A DNA stretch of 64,000 bases from Streptomyces akebiae (GCF_019599145.1 NZ_CP080647.1:9920001-9984000); one strand, 5' to 3'. Numbered from the stretch's first letter, positions 34,884-43,493 are shown. Program-made: numbers and translations. The notes: a model not told the origin generated them from the sequence alone.

Positions 34884-35912
34884 GTGAACGTCTCCCTGAC
34901 CACCTGGCTGCTGACCGTCGTCGCTCTGTGCGTACTGGTCGCCGTCGACTTCTTCATCGGCCGCAAACCCCACGATGTGTCGATCAAGGAGGCCGGCATC
35001 TGGTCGGCTGTCTGGATCGCCCTGGCCATCGCGTTCGGCCTGGGCGTGCTCGCCGTCGGCGGGGGCAGGCCCGCGGGGGAGTTCTTCGCGGGCTTCATCA
35101 CCGAGAAGTCCCTGAGCGTCGACAACCTCTTCGTCTTCGTCCTGATCATGGCGAAGTTCGCGGTGCCCTCGCAGTACCAGCAGCGCGTGCTGATGGTCGG
35201 CGTCCTGATGGCACTGGTGCTCCGCGCGATCTTCATCGCGGCGGGCGCGGCGATCATCTCCAGCTTCTCCTGGGTCTTCTACATCTTCGGCGCGTTCCTG
35301 ATCTACACCGCCTGGAAGCTGGTCGAGGACGCCCGCAAGGACAGCCACGAGGAGGAGTACGAGGAGAACAAACTCCTCAAGGCGGTGGAGAAGCGCTTCG
35401 GGGTGGCCGACCGCTACCACGGCACCAAGCTGTGGATCGAGGAGAACGGCAAGCGCGTCATGACGCCGATGCTCGTCGTGATGCTCGCCATCGGCTCCAC
35501 GGACGTCCTCTTCGCCCTCGACTCCATCCCGGCGATCTACGGCCTCACCCAGGACCCGTACATCGTCTTCACCGCCAACGCGTTCGCCCTGATGGGCCTG
35601 CGCCAGCTGTACTTCCTCATCGGCGGCCTGCTGAAGAAGCTCGTCCACCTCTCCTACGGCCTGTCGATCATCCTCGGCTTCATCGGCGTCAAACTCGTCC
35701 TGCACGCGCTGCACGAGTCCGGCGTCCACGTCCCGGAGATCTCCATCCCCTTCTCCCTCGGCTTCATCGTCCTGGTCCTCGCGGTGACCACGGTGACGAG
35801 CCTGTGGGCGTCGAAGAGGCAGCAGGAGGCGGAGGCGGCCGCCGCGTCGGCGACGCGGGCGGCGCACGGGAAGGACACGGACGACGACGAGTCCACGTCC
35901 CAGCGGGTCTGA
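34884..35912 (+). CDS. TerC family membrane protein
   Basis: A 342-residue integral membrane protein of the TerC/Alx family, linked in other bacteria to manganese export, metal supply to secreted proteins or tellurite resistance. Helices are separated by the family acidic motif SVDNLFVFVLIMAKF (near residue 78) and the second STDVLFALDSIPAIYG (near residue 210); a charged cytoplasmic loop (residues about 150-185) lies between the halves. The tail is polar and acidic. GTG 34884 has GGAGGA eight bases upstream. It stands alone, with hairpins on both sides. I looked for a yybP-ykoY riboswitch in the 100-bp leader and could not identify one. Confidence 0.92.
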   Translation: MNVSLTTWLLTVVALCVLVAVDFFIGRKPHDVSIKEAGIWSAVWIALAIAFGLGVLAVGGGRPAGEFFAGFITEKSLSVDNLFVFVLIMAKFAVPSQYQQRVLMVGVLMALVLRAIFIAAGAAIISSFSWVFYIFGAFLIYTAWKLVEDARKDSHEEEYEENKLLKAVEKRFGVADRYHGTKLWIEENGKRVMTPMLVVMLAIGSTDVLFALDSIPAIYGLTQDPYIVFTANAFALMGLRQLYFLIGGLLKKLVHLSYGLSIILGFIGVKLVLHALHESGVHVPEISIPFSLGFIVLVLAVTTVTSLWASKRQQEAEAAAASATRAAHGKDTDDDESTSQRV

Positions 35913-35921
35913 GAAGGACCT

Positions 35922-35959
35922 AGTGCCGCGACGGGGCGAACGTTGCCTGTCGCGGCACT
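35922..35959. terminator. Bidirectional terminator after terC
   Basis: AGTGCCGCGAC (35922-35932) and GTCGCGGCACT (35949-35959) make a perfect 11-bp stem between the convergent ends of terC and the SGNH lipoprotein gene. Confidence 0.85.
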
Positions 35960-35961
35960 GG

Positions 35962-36921
35962 CTAGGCCCCGTCGGTACGCGCGTCGGCGATGGCCCGGGT
36001 GATCTCCCGGGCCATCCGCGTGATCCCCGGGGACCGCACCGGGCACGGCTTCGGCTTCGACGTCGTCGGCGCCAGACAGAAGTGCAGGTAGTCCTCGTCG
36101 TGGTGGAGCGCGGTGCGGCCCCGGCCGGGCTGGGTGCAGTAGCCGTCGTGCTCGCGTTCGTAGGCGGTGCACGGCAGGTACTGGGTCCAGGTGTAGCGGT
36201 CGGCGGCCGGGCTGACGGCCTTGCCGGCGTCCGCGACCAGATCACCGGAGGCCTCGGCCTGCTTCGCGTACAGGGCGTTCACCCGCCGGACCCGGTCCGG
36301 GGTCATCGGGTCCGGGCCCTGGAGCACCCACACGATCGTCGGCCGGTGCTCACCGCCCGCGTTCGCGATCTGGTCGGTGAGCTGCTCGGCCGCGGCCGTG
36401 TACCGCCGGAAGTACTCGGCGCGGGCCTTGCCGTAGGTGACTCCGTCCATGCAGGGCGTGTAGTCCCAGGCGTTCCCCCAGAACTGCAGGACCACATAGT
36501 CCGGGCGCAGCCGCCGCACCAGGGCGGCCGCCTTGTCCCGCGGCGGGACGAGCGACCGGTCGGTGGTGCCCTCCAGGTAGTCGCACAGGGTGGTGCCCGA
36601 GTAGGGGGCGCTGGTGTAGCGGGCGTCGAGGTCGTCCTTCAACAGGTCGCCGAGGACAGTCTGGTTCTCCATGGCGAGGGAGTCCCCGAGATAGAGCACC
36701 TCGGGCGCGGGCTTCGCCGCCCCGGTGCCGCCGCTGCCGTCCGGGTCGACGTCGTCGCCGGGGGGTGCCGTGGCGGCGCGCCGGTGCGTGGTCGACGACG
36801 GGTCCGGTGCGGCGGCCGACGGCGGCGCCTGGTCCGGTGCGGACTCCGGATCCCCGCACGCGCCGAGCAGCAGCCCGGCGACCACGGCCCCCGCCACTCC
36901 CACGATCCACTGCTTGCGCAT
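35962..36921 (-). CDS. SGNH/GDSL-type hydrolase lipoprotein
   Basis: A 319-residue exported lipoprotein: hydrophobic signal with lipobox LLGAC (lipidated Cys at about residue 22), then a Pro/Ser/Asp-rich spacer to residue 70. The hydrolase domain starts with the block I nucleophile YLGDSLAMEN, has the block III-like LQFWGNAW, and ends with a candidate catalytic Asp/His pair in DEDYLHF. This places it among SGNH esterases or acyltransferases acting at the outer face of the membrane, on an unknown ester. Several cysteines may form disulfides. ATG 36921 has GGGAG upstream and starts the signal peptide; the frame extends 37 codons further without one. Confidence 0.83.
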   Translation of the reverse strand: MRKQWIVGVAGAVVAGLLLGACGDPESAPDQAPPSAAAPDPSSTTHRRAATAPPGDDVDPDGSGGTGAAKPAPEVLYLGDSLAMENQTVLGDLLKDDLDARYTSAPYSGTTLCDYLEGTTDRSLVPPRDKAAALVRRLRPDYVVLQFWGNAWDYTPCMDGVTYGKARAEYFRRYTAAAEQLTDQIANAGGEHRPTIVWVLQGPDPMTPDRVRRVNALYAKQAEASGDLVADAGKAVSPAADRYTWTQYLPCTAYEREHDGYCTQPGRGRTALHHDEDYLHFCLAPTTSKPKPCPVRSPGITRMAREITRAIADARTDGA

Positions 36922-37043
36922 ACGGCGACTCCCGCCCCGATCACCGAAATGGCTCCCCAGGCAAGCACAGCCCGACGCGGGGCGGAAGACCCGTGTCGGC
37001 CATGAGGGCGTCCGGTCCGGCCGGACGCCCACGCTCCGTCAGC

Positions 37044-37721
37044 TCACGGGGTCATGCCACCCGTGCACGCCGCACCCGGCTCCGGTGTCTGCTCGCCCTG
37101 CACGTACTTGTCGAGGAACTTCTGCACGCGCGGGTCGGACGCCTTGTCCACCTTCAGCTGGTGCTCCCAGGCGCTCAGCACGATGGGCGACGACTGGTCC
37201 TCGTAGGGGCTCATGAAGGTGTACGTCGTCTTGTTCACGAGGCCCGTCAGCGACTCGACGTCCGCCTTCGCCGCCTTGTCGTTGTAGGTGATCCAGACGG
37301 CGCCGTGCTCCAGCGCGTGCACCGCGTTCTCGTTCGGCACGGCCTTGGTGTACACCTGCTTGTCGCAGTTGACCCACACCTGGTTGTGGTCGCCGCCCAC
37401 GGGCGGGCTCATCTTGTAGTCGACGGTCTCGGAGACGTGGTTCTGGGTGAGTTTCGACCAGCTCTTCACGCCCTCGACCGGCGCGGCCTTCGCCTCCTCC
37501 TTCTCCTGCGCGGCGTCGATCAGGTACCAGCCGCCGCCGACCAGACCGGCGAGGATCACACCGGTGACGCCGAGGGTGAGCAGCCGCATGCGCCGCTCAC
37601 GGGCCTGCTCCGCCTTGCGTATCTCCTCGACGCGGGCGCGCCGCGCCGCCTCCCTGGCCTTGGGGCTGTTGCTCTTGCCCTTCGGCGCGCCGTTGTTGGC
37701 CTTGGACTTGGATGAAGCCAT
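37044..37721 (-). CDS. DUF3105 single-pass membrane protein
   Basis: A 225-residue protein of unknown function. It begins with a very basic, coiled-coil-prone cytoplasmic region (residues 1-50, Lys/Arg/Ala-rich), one membrane helix (about 53-71, LTLGVTGVILAGLVGGGWYL) and an extracellular DUF3105 domain with the diagnostic HALEHGAVWITY, plus two cysteines (VNCDKQ and the C-terminal AACTGG). The His-Glu-His pattern suggests metal binding. ATG 37721 follows a GAAGGA-type ribosome site. The His/Cys-rich gene 87 bp upstream on the same strand is probably in the same operon, as DUF3105 genes often neighbour copper-associated small proteins (recollection, not tested). Confidence 0.83.
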   Translation of the reverse strand: MASSKSKANNGAPKGKSNSPKAREAARRARVEEIRKAEQARERRMRLLTLGVTGVILAGLVGGGWYLIDAAQEKEEAKAAPVEGVKSWSKLTQNHVSETVDYKMSPPVGGDHNQVWVNCDKQVYTKAVPNENAVHALEHGAVWITYNDKAAKADVESLTGLVNKTTYTFMSPYEDQSSPIVLSAWEHQLKVDKASDPRVQKFLDKYVQGEQTPEPGAACTGGMTP

Positions 37722-37808
37722 GGGGTGTCCTTCTCCCGGCCGTGCCCGCACGGGGCACGGCGGTCCTGCGAGTCGTCTGAGGGGGTGTCGTCACGGCCGG
37801 TGATCGGC

Positions 37809-38279
37809 CTAGACGCGGAGCAACTGCAGTTCGTGGAGATCGGGAGGGCGGGCCCGCCCCGGCTCCCGTGAGTCGTCCGGTGCGACCGCGGCCGGGGCCG
37901 GCGCGGGCTGCCAGGGCGCGGCGGTGTGATCGGCGCCCGGCAGCGGCATATGGCCCAGCACCGCGGCCGGGTCGGGGGAGTGGCAGTCGTGCTCGCCGGG
38001 GCTGTGGCCGCATGGGTCGCGCTCCACATGACCCGTCCGCGCGGTGACCGAGCGGCCCACCGCCGATTGCCCCTCCGCCGCCGGTCGCCCCTCCACCGGT
38101 CGCTCCGCCGCCGGCCCCGCGGAGAGCGCCTGCGGACGCCGCTCGGGCGCCTCGCCCGGAGGCGAGCCCGCGCAGAACAACAGGAACGTGGTCAGGGCGA
38201 GCGCGGCCACGAGCAGGAGGCGTGCCGTCCGGCCCCGGGCGCACGGCAGCGCCGTACGGGGGAACGGTCGGCCGGACAT
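37809..38279 (-). CDS. Small His/Cys-rich membrane protein (DUF6153-like)
   Basis: A 156-residue protein with a basic N-terminus, one hydrophobic helix (about residues 20-42), a Pro/Glu linker, a His/Cys cluster (DPCGHSPGEHDCHSP near residue 95) and a C-terminus ending DLHELQLLRV, the ending I associate with DUF6153. The Cys and His residues face outward and could hold copper. GAGGTG precedes the ATG at 38279. It lies upstream of the DUF3105 gene on the same strand. It shares its plan with the two small proteins at 23461 and 24073, which makes three loosely related copies in one window. No function is known to me. Confidence 0.72.
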   Translation of the reverse strand: MSGRPFPRTALPCARGRTARLLLVAALALTTFLLFCAGSPPGEAPERRPQALSAGPAAERPVEGRPAAEGQSAVGRSVTARTGHVERDPCGHSPGEHDCHSPDPAAVLGHMPLPGADHTAAPWQPAPAPAAVAPDDSREPGRARPPDLHELQLLRV

Positions 38280-38485
38280 GGCGGCACCTCACGAGTCGAG
38301 TCACGAGTCGAGGCGAACGGGAGTGCGAGCGCCGCTGAAATTATCAGACGACGCACGGCCGTGGCCCCGCCCCACGGAACTCGTACCGGTTTCACGCGGT
38401 CCGTCCCGTTCGGCGGGCGACCGGGACCCGTCCTGGCTAGCGTGAGAGCCGGGAACCACCTGTCGAACCGAGGAGAGTGGCAGCC

Positions 38486-39295
38486 ATGGCCGCACACCCC
38501 GAGGGAGCGCCCTGTTGGGTCGACGCGATGTTCAGCGACGTCGAGGGCGCCAAGAGTTTCTACGGCGAGGTCCTGGGCTGGACGTTCGGCGAGTCGTCCT
38601 CCGAGTACGGCAACTACACGCAGGCGTACGCGGACGGCAAGGCGGTGGCCGCGGTCGTCCCGCCGATGCCCGGACAGGAGGGCCAGTCCGCCTGGTGCCT
38701 GTACTTCGCCACGTCCGACGTGGACGCCACCGCCGCGAAGGTCCGCGACAACGGCGGCGAGGTGCTGATGGAGCCGATGCGCGTCGGCGACTTCGGCTCC
38801 ATGCTGCTGGCCCGATCCCCGGACGGCGTCGTCTTCGGTGGCTGGCAGGCCGGCGTCCACCAGGGCTTCGAGGCGATGGGTGTGCCCGGCGCGTACATCT
38901 GGGCCGAGATCTTCACCCGGGAGCCGGAGAAGTCCGACGCGTTCTTCCCGGCCGTCTTCTCCTACCGGTCCAAGCGGATGGACGACCCCGACAACCCGCA
39001 CATGGACTTCCGCGTCTTCGACCTGGGGCAGGGCCCGCTGCTCGGCCGGATGAAGATGACGGCGGAGGACTTCCCGCCCGAGGTGCCCTCGTACATCAAC
39101 GTGTACTTCACCGTCCCCGACTGCGACGACGCGGTCGCCAAGGCCACCAAGCTGGGCGGTGTCCTGCGCTTCGGCCCGATGGACACCCCCTTCGGCCGCT
39201 TCGCCGCGCTCAGCGACCCGCAGGGCGCGTCGTTCTCGGTCATCGACATCACCAACACGCAGGGCGAGATGCCGGAGCTCAAGGACGTCGACTGA
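38486..39295 (+). CDS. Two-domain VOC (glyoxalase-fold) protein
   Basis: A 269-residue protein made of two vicinal-oxygen-chelate modules in tandem: residues about 8-120 (opening WVDAMFSDVEGAKSFYGEVLGW) cut to its core DVEGAKSFYGEVLGW, and about 135-260 (opening YIWAEIFTREPEKSDAFF). It resembles the CFP32 family, used for binding or modifying small hydrophobic compounds; reaction unknown. The ATG at 38486 follows GAGGAG, and a TAGCGT -10 box at 38438-38443 suggests a short leader. It is followed 47 bp downstream by RNase HI, but that gene appears to have its own start signals. Confidence 0.87.
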   Translation: MAAHPEGAPCWVDAMFSDVEGAKSFYGEVLGWTFGESSSEYGNYTQAYADGKAVAAVVPPMPGQEGQSAWCLYFATSDVDATAAKVRDNGGEVLMEPMRVGDFGSMLLARSPDGVVFGGWQAGVHQGFEAMGVPGAYIWAEIFTREPEKSDAFFPAVFSYRSKRMDDPDNPHMDFRVFDLGQGPLLGRMKMTAEDFPPEVPSYINVYFTVPDCDDAVAKATKLGGVLRFGPMDTPFGRFAALSDPQGASFSVIDITNTQGEMPELKDVD

Positions 39296-39342
39296 GCGGA
39301 CACGGGCACGGACGGGAACGCGCGCATGGCATGATCGAGCCC

Positions 39343-40056
39343 ATGTCGGAACGTGTTGTGGCCGCCTGCGACGGAGCCTGCAAGGGAAACCCCGGGCCGG
39401 CGGGCTGGGCCTGGGTGGTGGCCGAGGACGATGAGATCCCTGCGCGCTGGGAGGCCGGGCCGCTGGGCAGGGCCACCAACAACGTCGCCGAACTCACCGC
39501 GCTGGAGCGGCTGTTGGCGGCCACCGACCCGGCCGTCCCGATCGAGATCCGGATGGACTCCCAGTACGCGATGAAGGCGGTCACCACCTGGCTGCCCGGC
39601 TGGAAGCGCAACGGCTGGCGCACGGCCGCCGGCAAGCCGGTCGCCAACCAGGAACTCGTGGTCCGTATCGACGAGTTGCTCGCCGGACGCGCCGTGGAGT
39701 TCCGCTACGTCCCCGCCCACCAGGTCGACGGCGACCGTCTGAACGACTTCGCCGACCGCGCGGCGAGCCAGGCGGCCACCGTCCAGGAGCCCGCCGGCAC
39801 CGAGCTGGGCTCCCCGGAACCGCCGGCCGCGCCCGACACGGTCCCGGCCCGCCGCGCGCCGGCGAGGAAGTCCGGGAGGCCGGGCGGGGCCGGCGGCCGT
39901 AGCGGCTCGTCCTCCTCGTCCCGCACCATCAAGGCGAAGTTCCCCGGCCGCTGCCAGTGCGGCCGCCCGTATGCCGCGGGTGAACCCATCGCCAAGAACG
40001 ACCAGGGCTGGGGCCACCCGGAGTGCCGTACGGCGGCGACGGCCGGGGCCGAGTAA
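39343..40056 (+). CDS. rnhA: Ribonuclease HI with C-terminal Cys-rich extension
   Basis: Cleaves the RNA strand of RNA-DNA hybrids. The 237-residue protein carries the RNase H domain in residues 1-145, with the four carboxylates Asp10 (CDGACKGNPG), Glu50, Asp72 (MDSQYA) and Asp138 (NDFADRAA) at E. coli-like spacing. A Pro/Ala/Ser/Arg linker (about 148-200) joins a short module with Cys-x-Cys and a late His/Cys pair (RCQCGRPY ... GWGHPEC), which looks like a small zinc knuckle. ATG 39343 is chosen because homology begins directly; ATG 39331, four codons upstream, is possible. Single-gene unit. Confidence 0.92.
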   Translation: MSERVVAACDGACKGNPGPAGWAWVVAEDDEIPARWEAGPLGRATNNVAELTALERLLAATDPAVPIEIRMDSQYAMKAVTTWLPGWKRNGWRTAAGKPVANQELVVRIDELLAGRAVEFRYVPAHQVDGDRLNDFADRAASQAATVQEPAGTELGSPEPPAAPDTVPARRAPARKSGRPGGAGGRSGSSSSSRTIKAKFPGRCQCGRPYAAGEPIAKNDQGWGHPECRTAATAGAE

Positions 40057-40089
40057 CTCCGGGCGGACGCCGGGGGAAGGGCGTGCGCG

Positions 40090-40542
40090 TCACACGACGG
40101 TGCCGCGCCACTCCCCGGTCTCCCCGCCGCGCTCCTCGATGAACTTCTTGAAGCGCGTCAGGTCGCCCTTGGTCTGCCGCTTCACGACGCCCAGCTTGTC
40201 GGCGACCTTCTCGGCGGGGCCCTCCGGCTGGAACTCCATCTGCAGCATCACCTTGGTGCGCCCCTCGGCGAGGTGGTGGAAGGTGACGACACCGGACTGC
40301 CGGGCCTCACCCGAGACGGTCGTCCAGGCCACCCGCTCGTCGGGGATCTGCTCGGTGATCTCCGCGTCGAACTCCCGCTGCACGCCGTCCACCTTGGTCA
40401 CCCAGTGCGTGAGCGTGTCCGACCGCTGCTCGATCCGCTCGACCCCGCTCATGAACTCGGGGAACGTCTCGAACTGCGTCCACTGGTTGTAGGCGGTCCG
40501 CACGGGGACCTGGACCTCGACCGACTCCTCGATCTGGGTCAT
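40090..40542 (-). CDS. SRPBCC (polyketide cyclase/START-like) protein
   Basis: A 150-residue single-domain protein of the SRPBCC fold, which encloses a hydrophobic ligand pocket. Typical features are the N-terminal strand ESVEVQVPVRTAYNQW, the FETFPEFMSGVERIEQ helix, and a long C-terminal helix (KGDLTRFKKFIEERGG). Streptomyces has many such proteins and most lack a known ligand. The ATG at 40542 follows GGGAGG. The tyrosinase operon lies 100 bp upstream on the same strand, but a promoter between them cannot be excluded. Confidence 0.87.
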   Translation of the reverse strand: MTQIEESVEVQVPVRTAYNQWTQFETFPEFMSGVERIEQRSDTLTHWVTKVDGVQREFDAEITEQIPDERVAWTTVSGEARQSGVVTFHHLAEGRTKVMLQMEFQPEGPAEKVADKLGVVKRQTKGDLTRFKKFIEERGGETGEWRGTVV

Positions 40543-40641
40543 CGGGCGCCTCCCTCACATCATCGGTTCTGTCGCGGTCGCGTCCGGGTCGCCCCGGCCG
40601 CGTCCGGCGCGGGTACCCAGGTCCCCGACGGATCAACGTCC

Positions 40642-41466
40642 TCAGGCCGCGTCGAACGTGTAGTGCGGGGTGTGGTCCAGCAGCGCCGCCGGGGTCGTGT
40701 CGTCCCACGGCTTCATGGTCTCGTTCAGGTCGACCACGTTCGGCGTCCCGGCTGCCGGGAGGTACGCCGAGTTCGGGTGCAGCCGCTGCCAGTCGGCCCA
40801 CAGCTTGTCGACGAACGCGTGGTGCAGCCAGAACACCGGGTCGTTGGGGGAGACCCCGGTGCCCATCTGACCTCCCACCCAGACGTGCACCCGGTTGTGG
40901 AGGTTCACGCCCCGCCAGCCCTCCAGGTGATTGCGGAAACCGTCCGAGGCGCTGTTCCAGGGCGCCATGTCGTACGTGGACATCGCGAGCACCGAGTCCA
41001 CCTCGGCCCGGGTCGGCAACTGCCGCACCGCGCTGCCGAGGGAGCGGCGCAGGTAGGTGCGGCCGTCGATGCGCACGTTGATCGGCCAGTTCCCGGTGGA
41101 CGCCGCGAACGGCCCGTCCATCACCCGCCCGTCGCGGCTGCGCCCGGTGCCGCCCAGGAAGTCCGGCGCCCACAGGGAGGAGCGCGCCGTCCGGTCGGCC
41201 GTCCAGTCCCAGTAGGGCAGGGCGACCGTGGAGTCCACGGACTGCAGGGCCCGTTCGAACTCCAGCAGGAATCTGCGGTGCCAGGGCAGGAAGGACGGCG
41301 AACGGTGGCCGGTGCGCTCGCCGTTGTCCGTGTCGCCGAGGATGAACGCGTTATGGGTCGTGACGAACTCGTCGTAGCGGCCGGAGCGCTTCAGCGCGAT
41401 CAGCGCGTCGACGAAGCGCCGCTTCTCCTCGGCGGTCAGGGTCGCCTGGTTCTTGCGTGTGGTCAT
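40642..41466 (-). CDS. melC2: Tyrosinase MelC2
   Basis: A type-3 copper monophenolase that turns tyrosine into DOPA and dopaquinone, giving melanin. The 274-residue protein keeps all six copper ligands at the exact Streptomyces positions: His38, His54 and His63 for CuA, His190, His194 and His216 for CuB. There is no signal peptide; it is exported bound to its MelC1 partner. Start is ATG 41466, with AGGAG about 9-13 bases upstream. MelC1 is encoded 62 bp upstream; the gap contains three copies of CGTGTG (41501-41518), with no evident role. Confidence 0.97.
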   Translation of the reverse strand: MTTRKNQATLTAEEKRRFVDALIALKRSGRYDEFVTTHNAFILGDTDNGERTGHRSPSFLPWHRRFLLEFERALQSVDSTVALPYWDWTADRTARSSLWAPDFLGGTGRSRDGRVMDGPFAASTGNWPINVRIDGRTYLRRSLGSAVRQLPTRAEVDSVLAMSTYDMAPWNSASDGFRNHLEGWRGVNLHNRVHVWVGGQMGTGVSPNDPVFWLHHAFVDKLWADWQRLHPNSAYLPAAGTPNVVDLNETMKPWDDTTPAALLDHTPHYTFDAA

Positions 41467-41528
41467 GGCTCTGCGGCTCCTTGCGGTGTTACCGGTGGTG
41501 CGTGTGCGTGTGCGTGTGCGGGCGCGGG

Positions 41529-41912
41529 TCAGTTGAAGGGGACCAGGCGGGCGCCCTGGAGTTCGTCGACCGCCGCGCGGGCGGCCGCGCGGGGTGTCGG
41601 CACGGGGGAGTAGTGGCTGACCACGCTGATCCAGCTGCCGTCGGCGTTCCGCATCACGTGCAGCTCCGCCCCGTCGACGAACACCGCGTACCCGGCGCCG
41701 TGGTGGTGTCCGCCGCCCTCGGTCGCGTGGCCCTGTATCAGGCGGCCCCGGTAGACCTCGTCGAAGGCCTGGAGGTCCTGGTGGCCGTCGTGGCCGCCGT
41801 GCTCCTCGTGGCTGCGGTGGCCGTCCGCGGCCGCCGCGGTGAGCGGGGCTCCGACGGTCACGGCGAGGGCTGCCGCGGCCCCGAGAGCGTGGCGGCGGGT
41901 GATGTCGGGCAT
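41529..41912 (-). CDS. melC1: Tyrosinase cofactor MelC1 (copper chaperone, Tat-exported)
   Basis: Delivers copper to MelC2 and carries it out of the cell. The 127-residue protein has a twin-arginine signal (ITRRHALG, then a hydrophobic run ending TAAAADG), two His-rich runs ([14 protein letters not shown] and [14 protein letters not shown]) and the family core [14 protein letters not shown] 41912 follows AGGAGGT. It is the first gene of the melC operon. The upstream region (41913-42250) is shared with a divergent monooxygenase gene and should hold the melC promoter. Confidence 0.95.
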   Translation of the reverse strand: MPDITRRHALGAAAALAVTVGAPLTAAAADGHRSHEEHGGHDGHQDLQAFDEVYRGRLIQGHATEGGGHHHGAGYAVFVDGAELHVMRNADGSWISVVSHYSPVPTPRAAARAAVDELQGARLVPFN

Positions 41913-42250
41913 GCGAAGACCTCCTGGGAAAGGGGTGATTGATGACTCGTCATACCTATCCACCCGCTGTGGGGCCGGAGAAATCGCAGGAAACCGGTTG
42001 GCCATGATCAGGACAATCGCGTACATGTCGTACAAGGTTGAACAAAGATGATCTTGCTGTGGCGGCCCCGCGAGCGAGGGTGGAGGGAGAAATTCCGCCC
42101 CGTCGCGGCGACGGCGCCGATGATCTTGCGGTGCGGGTGGGGAGTGCGTGGCCGACGTCACGCGGGCAAAGTGGCGTGAATCCAGAGCGCACACACACTG
42201 CTACTCTTCGTGGTCAATTGATCGCTTTGCGCAGCGAAATGGGAGTGTGC
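41913..42250. other. Divergent intergenic region, melC operon / FAD monooxygenase
   Basis: This 338-bp stretch has no convincing gene. It holds an AT-richer patch near the melC1 start (41935-41960), the sequence GTACATGTCGTAC at 42021-42033, whose two GTAC arms flank five bases, and a 15-bp near-identical direct repeat at 42047 and 42119. Promoters for both divergent units must lie here, but I cannot place them firmly. Confidence 0.6.
42047..42133. repeat. Pair of 15-bp direct repeats upstream of the FAD monooxygenase
   Basis: GATGATCTTGCTGTG (42047-42061) recurs as GATGATCTTGCGGTG (42119-42133), 14 of 15 identical, 72 bp apart. A regulator-binding role is possible; the only support is the repetition and the position in a divergent promoter region. 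Confidence 0.5.
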
Positions 42251-43462
42251 GTGAAGATCGCGTGCGTCGGCGGCGGACCCGCAAGCCTGTACTTCTCGAT
42301 CCTGATGAAGCGGCAGGACCCGTCACACGACATCACCGTCCATGAACGGAACCCGGCCGGGTCGACCTACGGCTGGGGCGTCACCTACTGGTCCGAACTG
42401 CTGGACAAGCTCCGCGAGAAGGACCCCGAGACGGCCCTCGCCATCAGCGAGAACTCCGTCACCTGGAACAGCGGGGTGGCGCACGTCCGCGACCGCAGGA
42501 CCGTCCAGCCCGGCGACGACGGCTTCGGCATCGGCAGGCGCCGCCTGCTCGAACTGCTCGCCGACCGGGCCCGCGCCCTCGGCGTCCGGGTGGAGTACGA
42601 GGACGAGATCACGGCCGACGCCCTGCCGGACGCCGACCTCGTCGTCGCGGGCGACGGAGTCAACAGCACGGTGCGCGAGAGGTACGCCGACCGGTTCGGC
42701 AGCGACATCACAGTCGGCCGCAACACCTACATCTGGCTGGGCACGACCAAGGTCCACGAGGCCTTCACCTTCTCCTTCCAGGAGACCGACCACGGCTGGA
42801 TCTGGGCCTACGCCTATCCGTTCAGCGACGAGCAGAGCACGTGTGTCATCGAGTGCTCCCCGAGGACGCTGAGCGGCCTGGGCCTGGACCGCCTGAGCGA
42901 GGCCGACGGGCTGGCCCTGCTGGAGAAGCTCTTCGCCGACATCCTGGACGGCCACCCGCTGCTGGGCCGGGACCAGGGCGACGGCACCGCCCGGTGGCTC
43001 ACCTTCCGCACCCTGACCAACCGCACCTGGCACCACGGCAACCTGGTCCTGCTCGGCGACGCCGCCCACACCACGCACTACTCCATCGGCGCGGGCACCA
43101 CGCTCGCTCTGGAGGACGCCATCTGCCTGGCCGAGGCCCTCGGCGCCCACCCGGACACGGAGGCGGCGCTCGCCGCGTACGAGGGACGGCGCAAGTCCGA
43201 CCTCCTCCGGCTGCAGAGCGCGGCCCGGCACAGCGCCCAGTGGTACGAGAACATCCAGCGGTACATCGACCTCCCGCCGGAGCAGATGTTCGCGCTCCTC
43301 GGCCAACGGCACTCCCCGCTGCTGCCCTACGTGCCGCCGCAGCTCTACTACCGCCTCGACCGCGCGGCCGGCCGACTGGAGGCCCTGCGCCGTCTCAAGC
43401 GCTGGCTGGGCCCGAAGCTGGCCCGGTCGTCGCAGTCGAGGGTTCTCGCCGGACGGAAGTAG
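42251..43462 (+). CDS. FAD monooxygenase like salicylyl-CoA 5-hydroxylase
   Basis: A 403-residue class A flavoprotein hydroxylase. It has the FAD dinucleotide motif KIACVGGGPASLYF at the very start, the DG-type segment ADLVVAGDGVNS near residue 135 and the second FAD motif LLGDAAHTTHYSIGAG near residue 270. The opening and the ERNPAGSTYGWGVTYW segment resemble salicylyl-CoA 5-hydroxylase and related anthraniloyl-CoA enzymes, suggesting an aromatic substrate; no CoA ligase is adjacent, so this is tentative. GTG 42251 is chosen because GGGAG lies five bases upstream; ATG 42239 is in frame. A MITE-like element begins 31 bp after its stop. Confidence 0.82.
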   Translation: MKIACVGGGPASLYFSILMKRQDPSHDITVHERNPAGSTYGWGVTYWSELLDKLREKDPETALAISENSVTWNSGVAHVRDRRTVQPGDDGFGIGRRRLLELLADRARALGVRVEYEDEITADALPDADLVVAGDGVNSTVRERYADRFGSDITVGRNTYIWLGTTKVHEAFTFSFQETDHGWIWAYAYPFSDEQSTCVIECSPRTLSGLGLDRLSEADGLALLEKLFADILDGHPLLGRDQGDGTARWLTFRTLTNRTWHHGNLVLLGDAAHTTHYSIGAGTTLALEDAICLAEALGAHPDTEAALAAYEGRRKSDLLRLQSAARHSAQWYENIQRYIDLPPEQMFALLGQRHSPLLPYVPPQLYYRLDRAAGRLEALRRLKRWLGPKLARSSQSRVLAGRK

Positions 43463-43493
43463 CCGACGGCGGCCGGCCTTCCGGGGTGGGCCG

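Noticed and set aside
41501..41518. CGTGTG x 3 between melC1 and melC2
   Set aside because: Too short to mean more than local slippage; no structure or conserved position could be argued.
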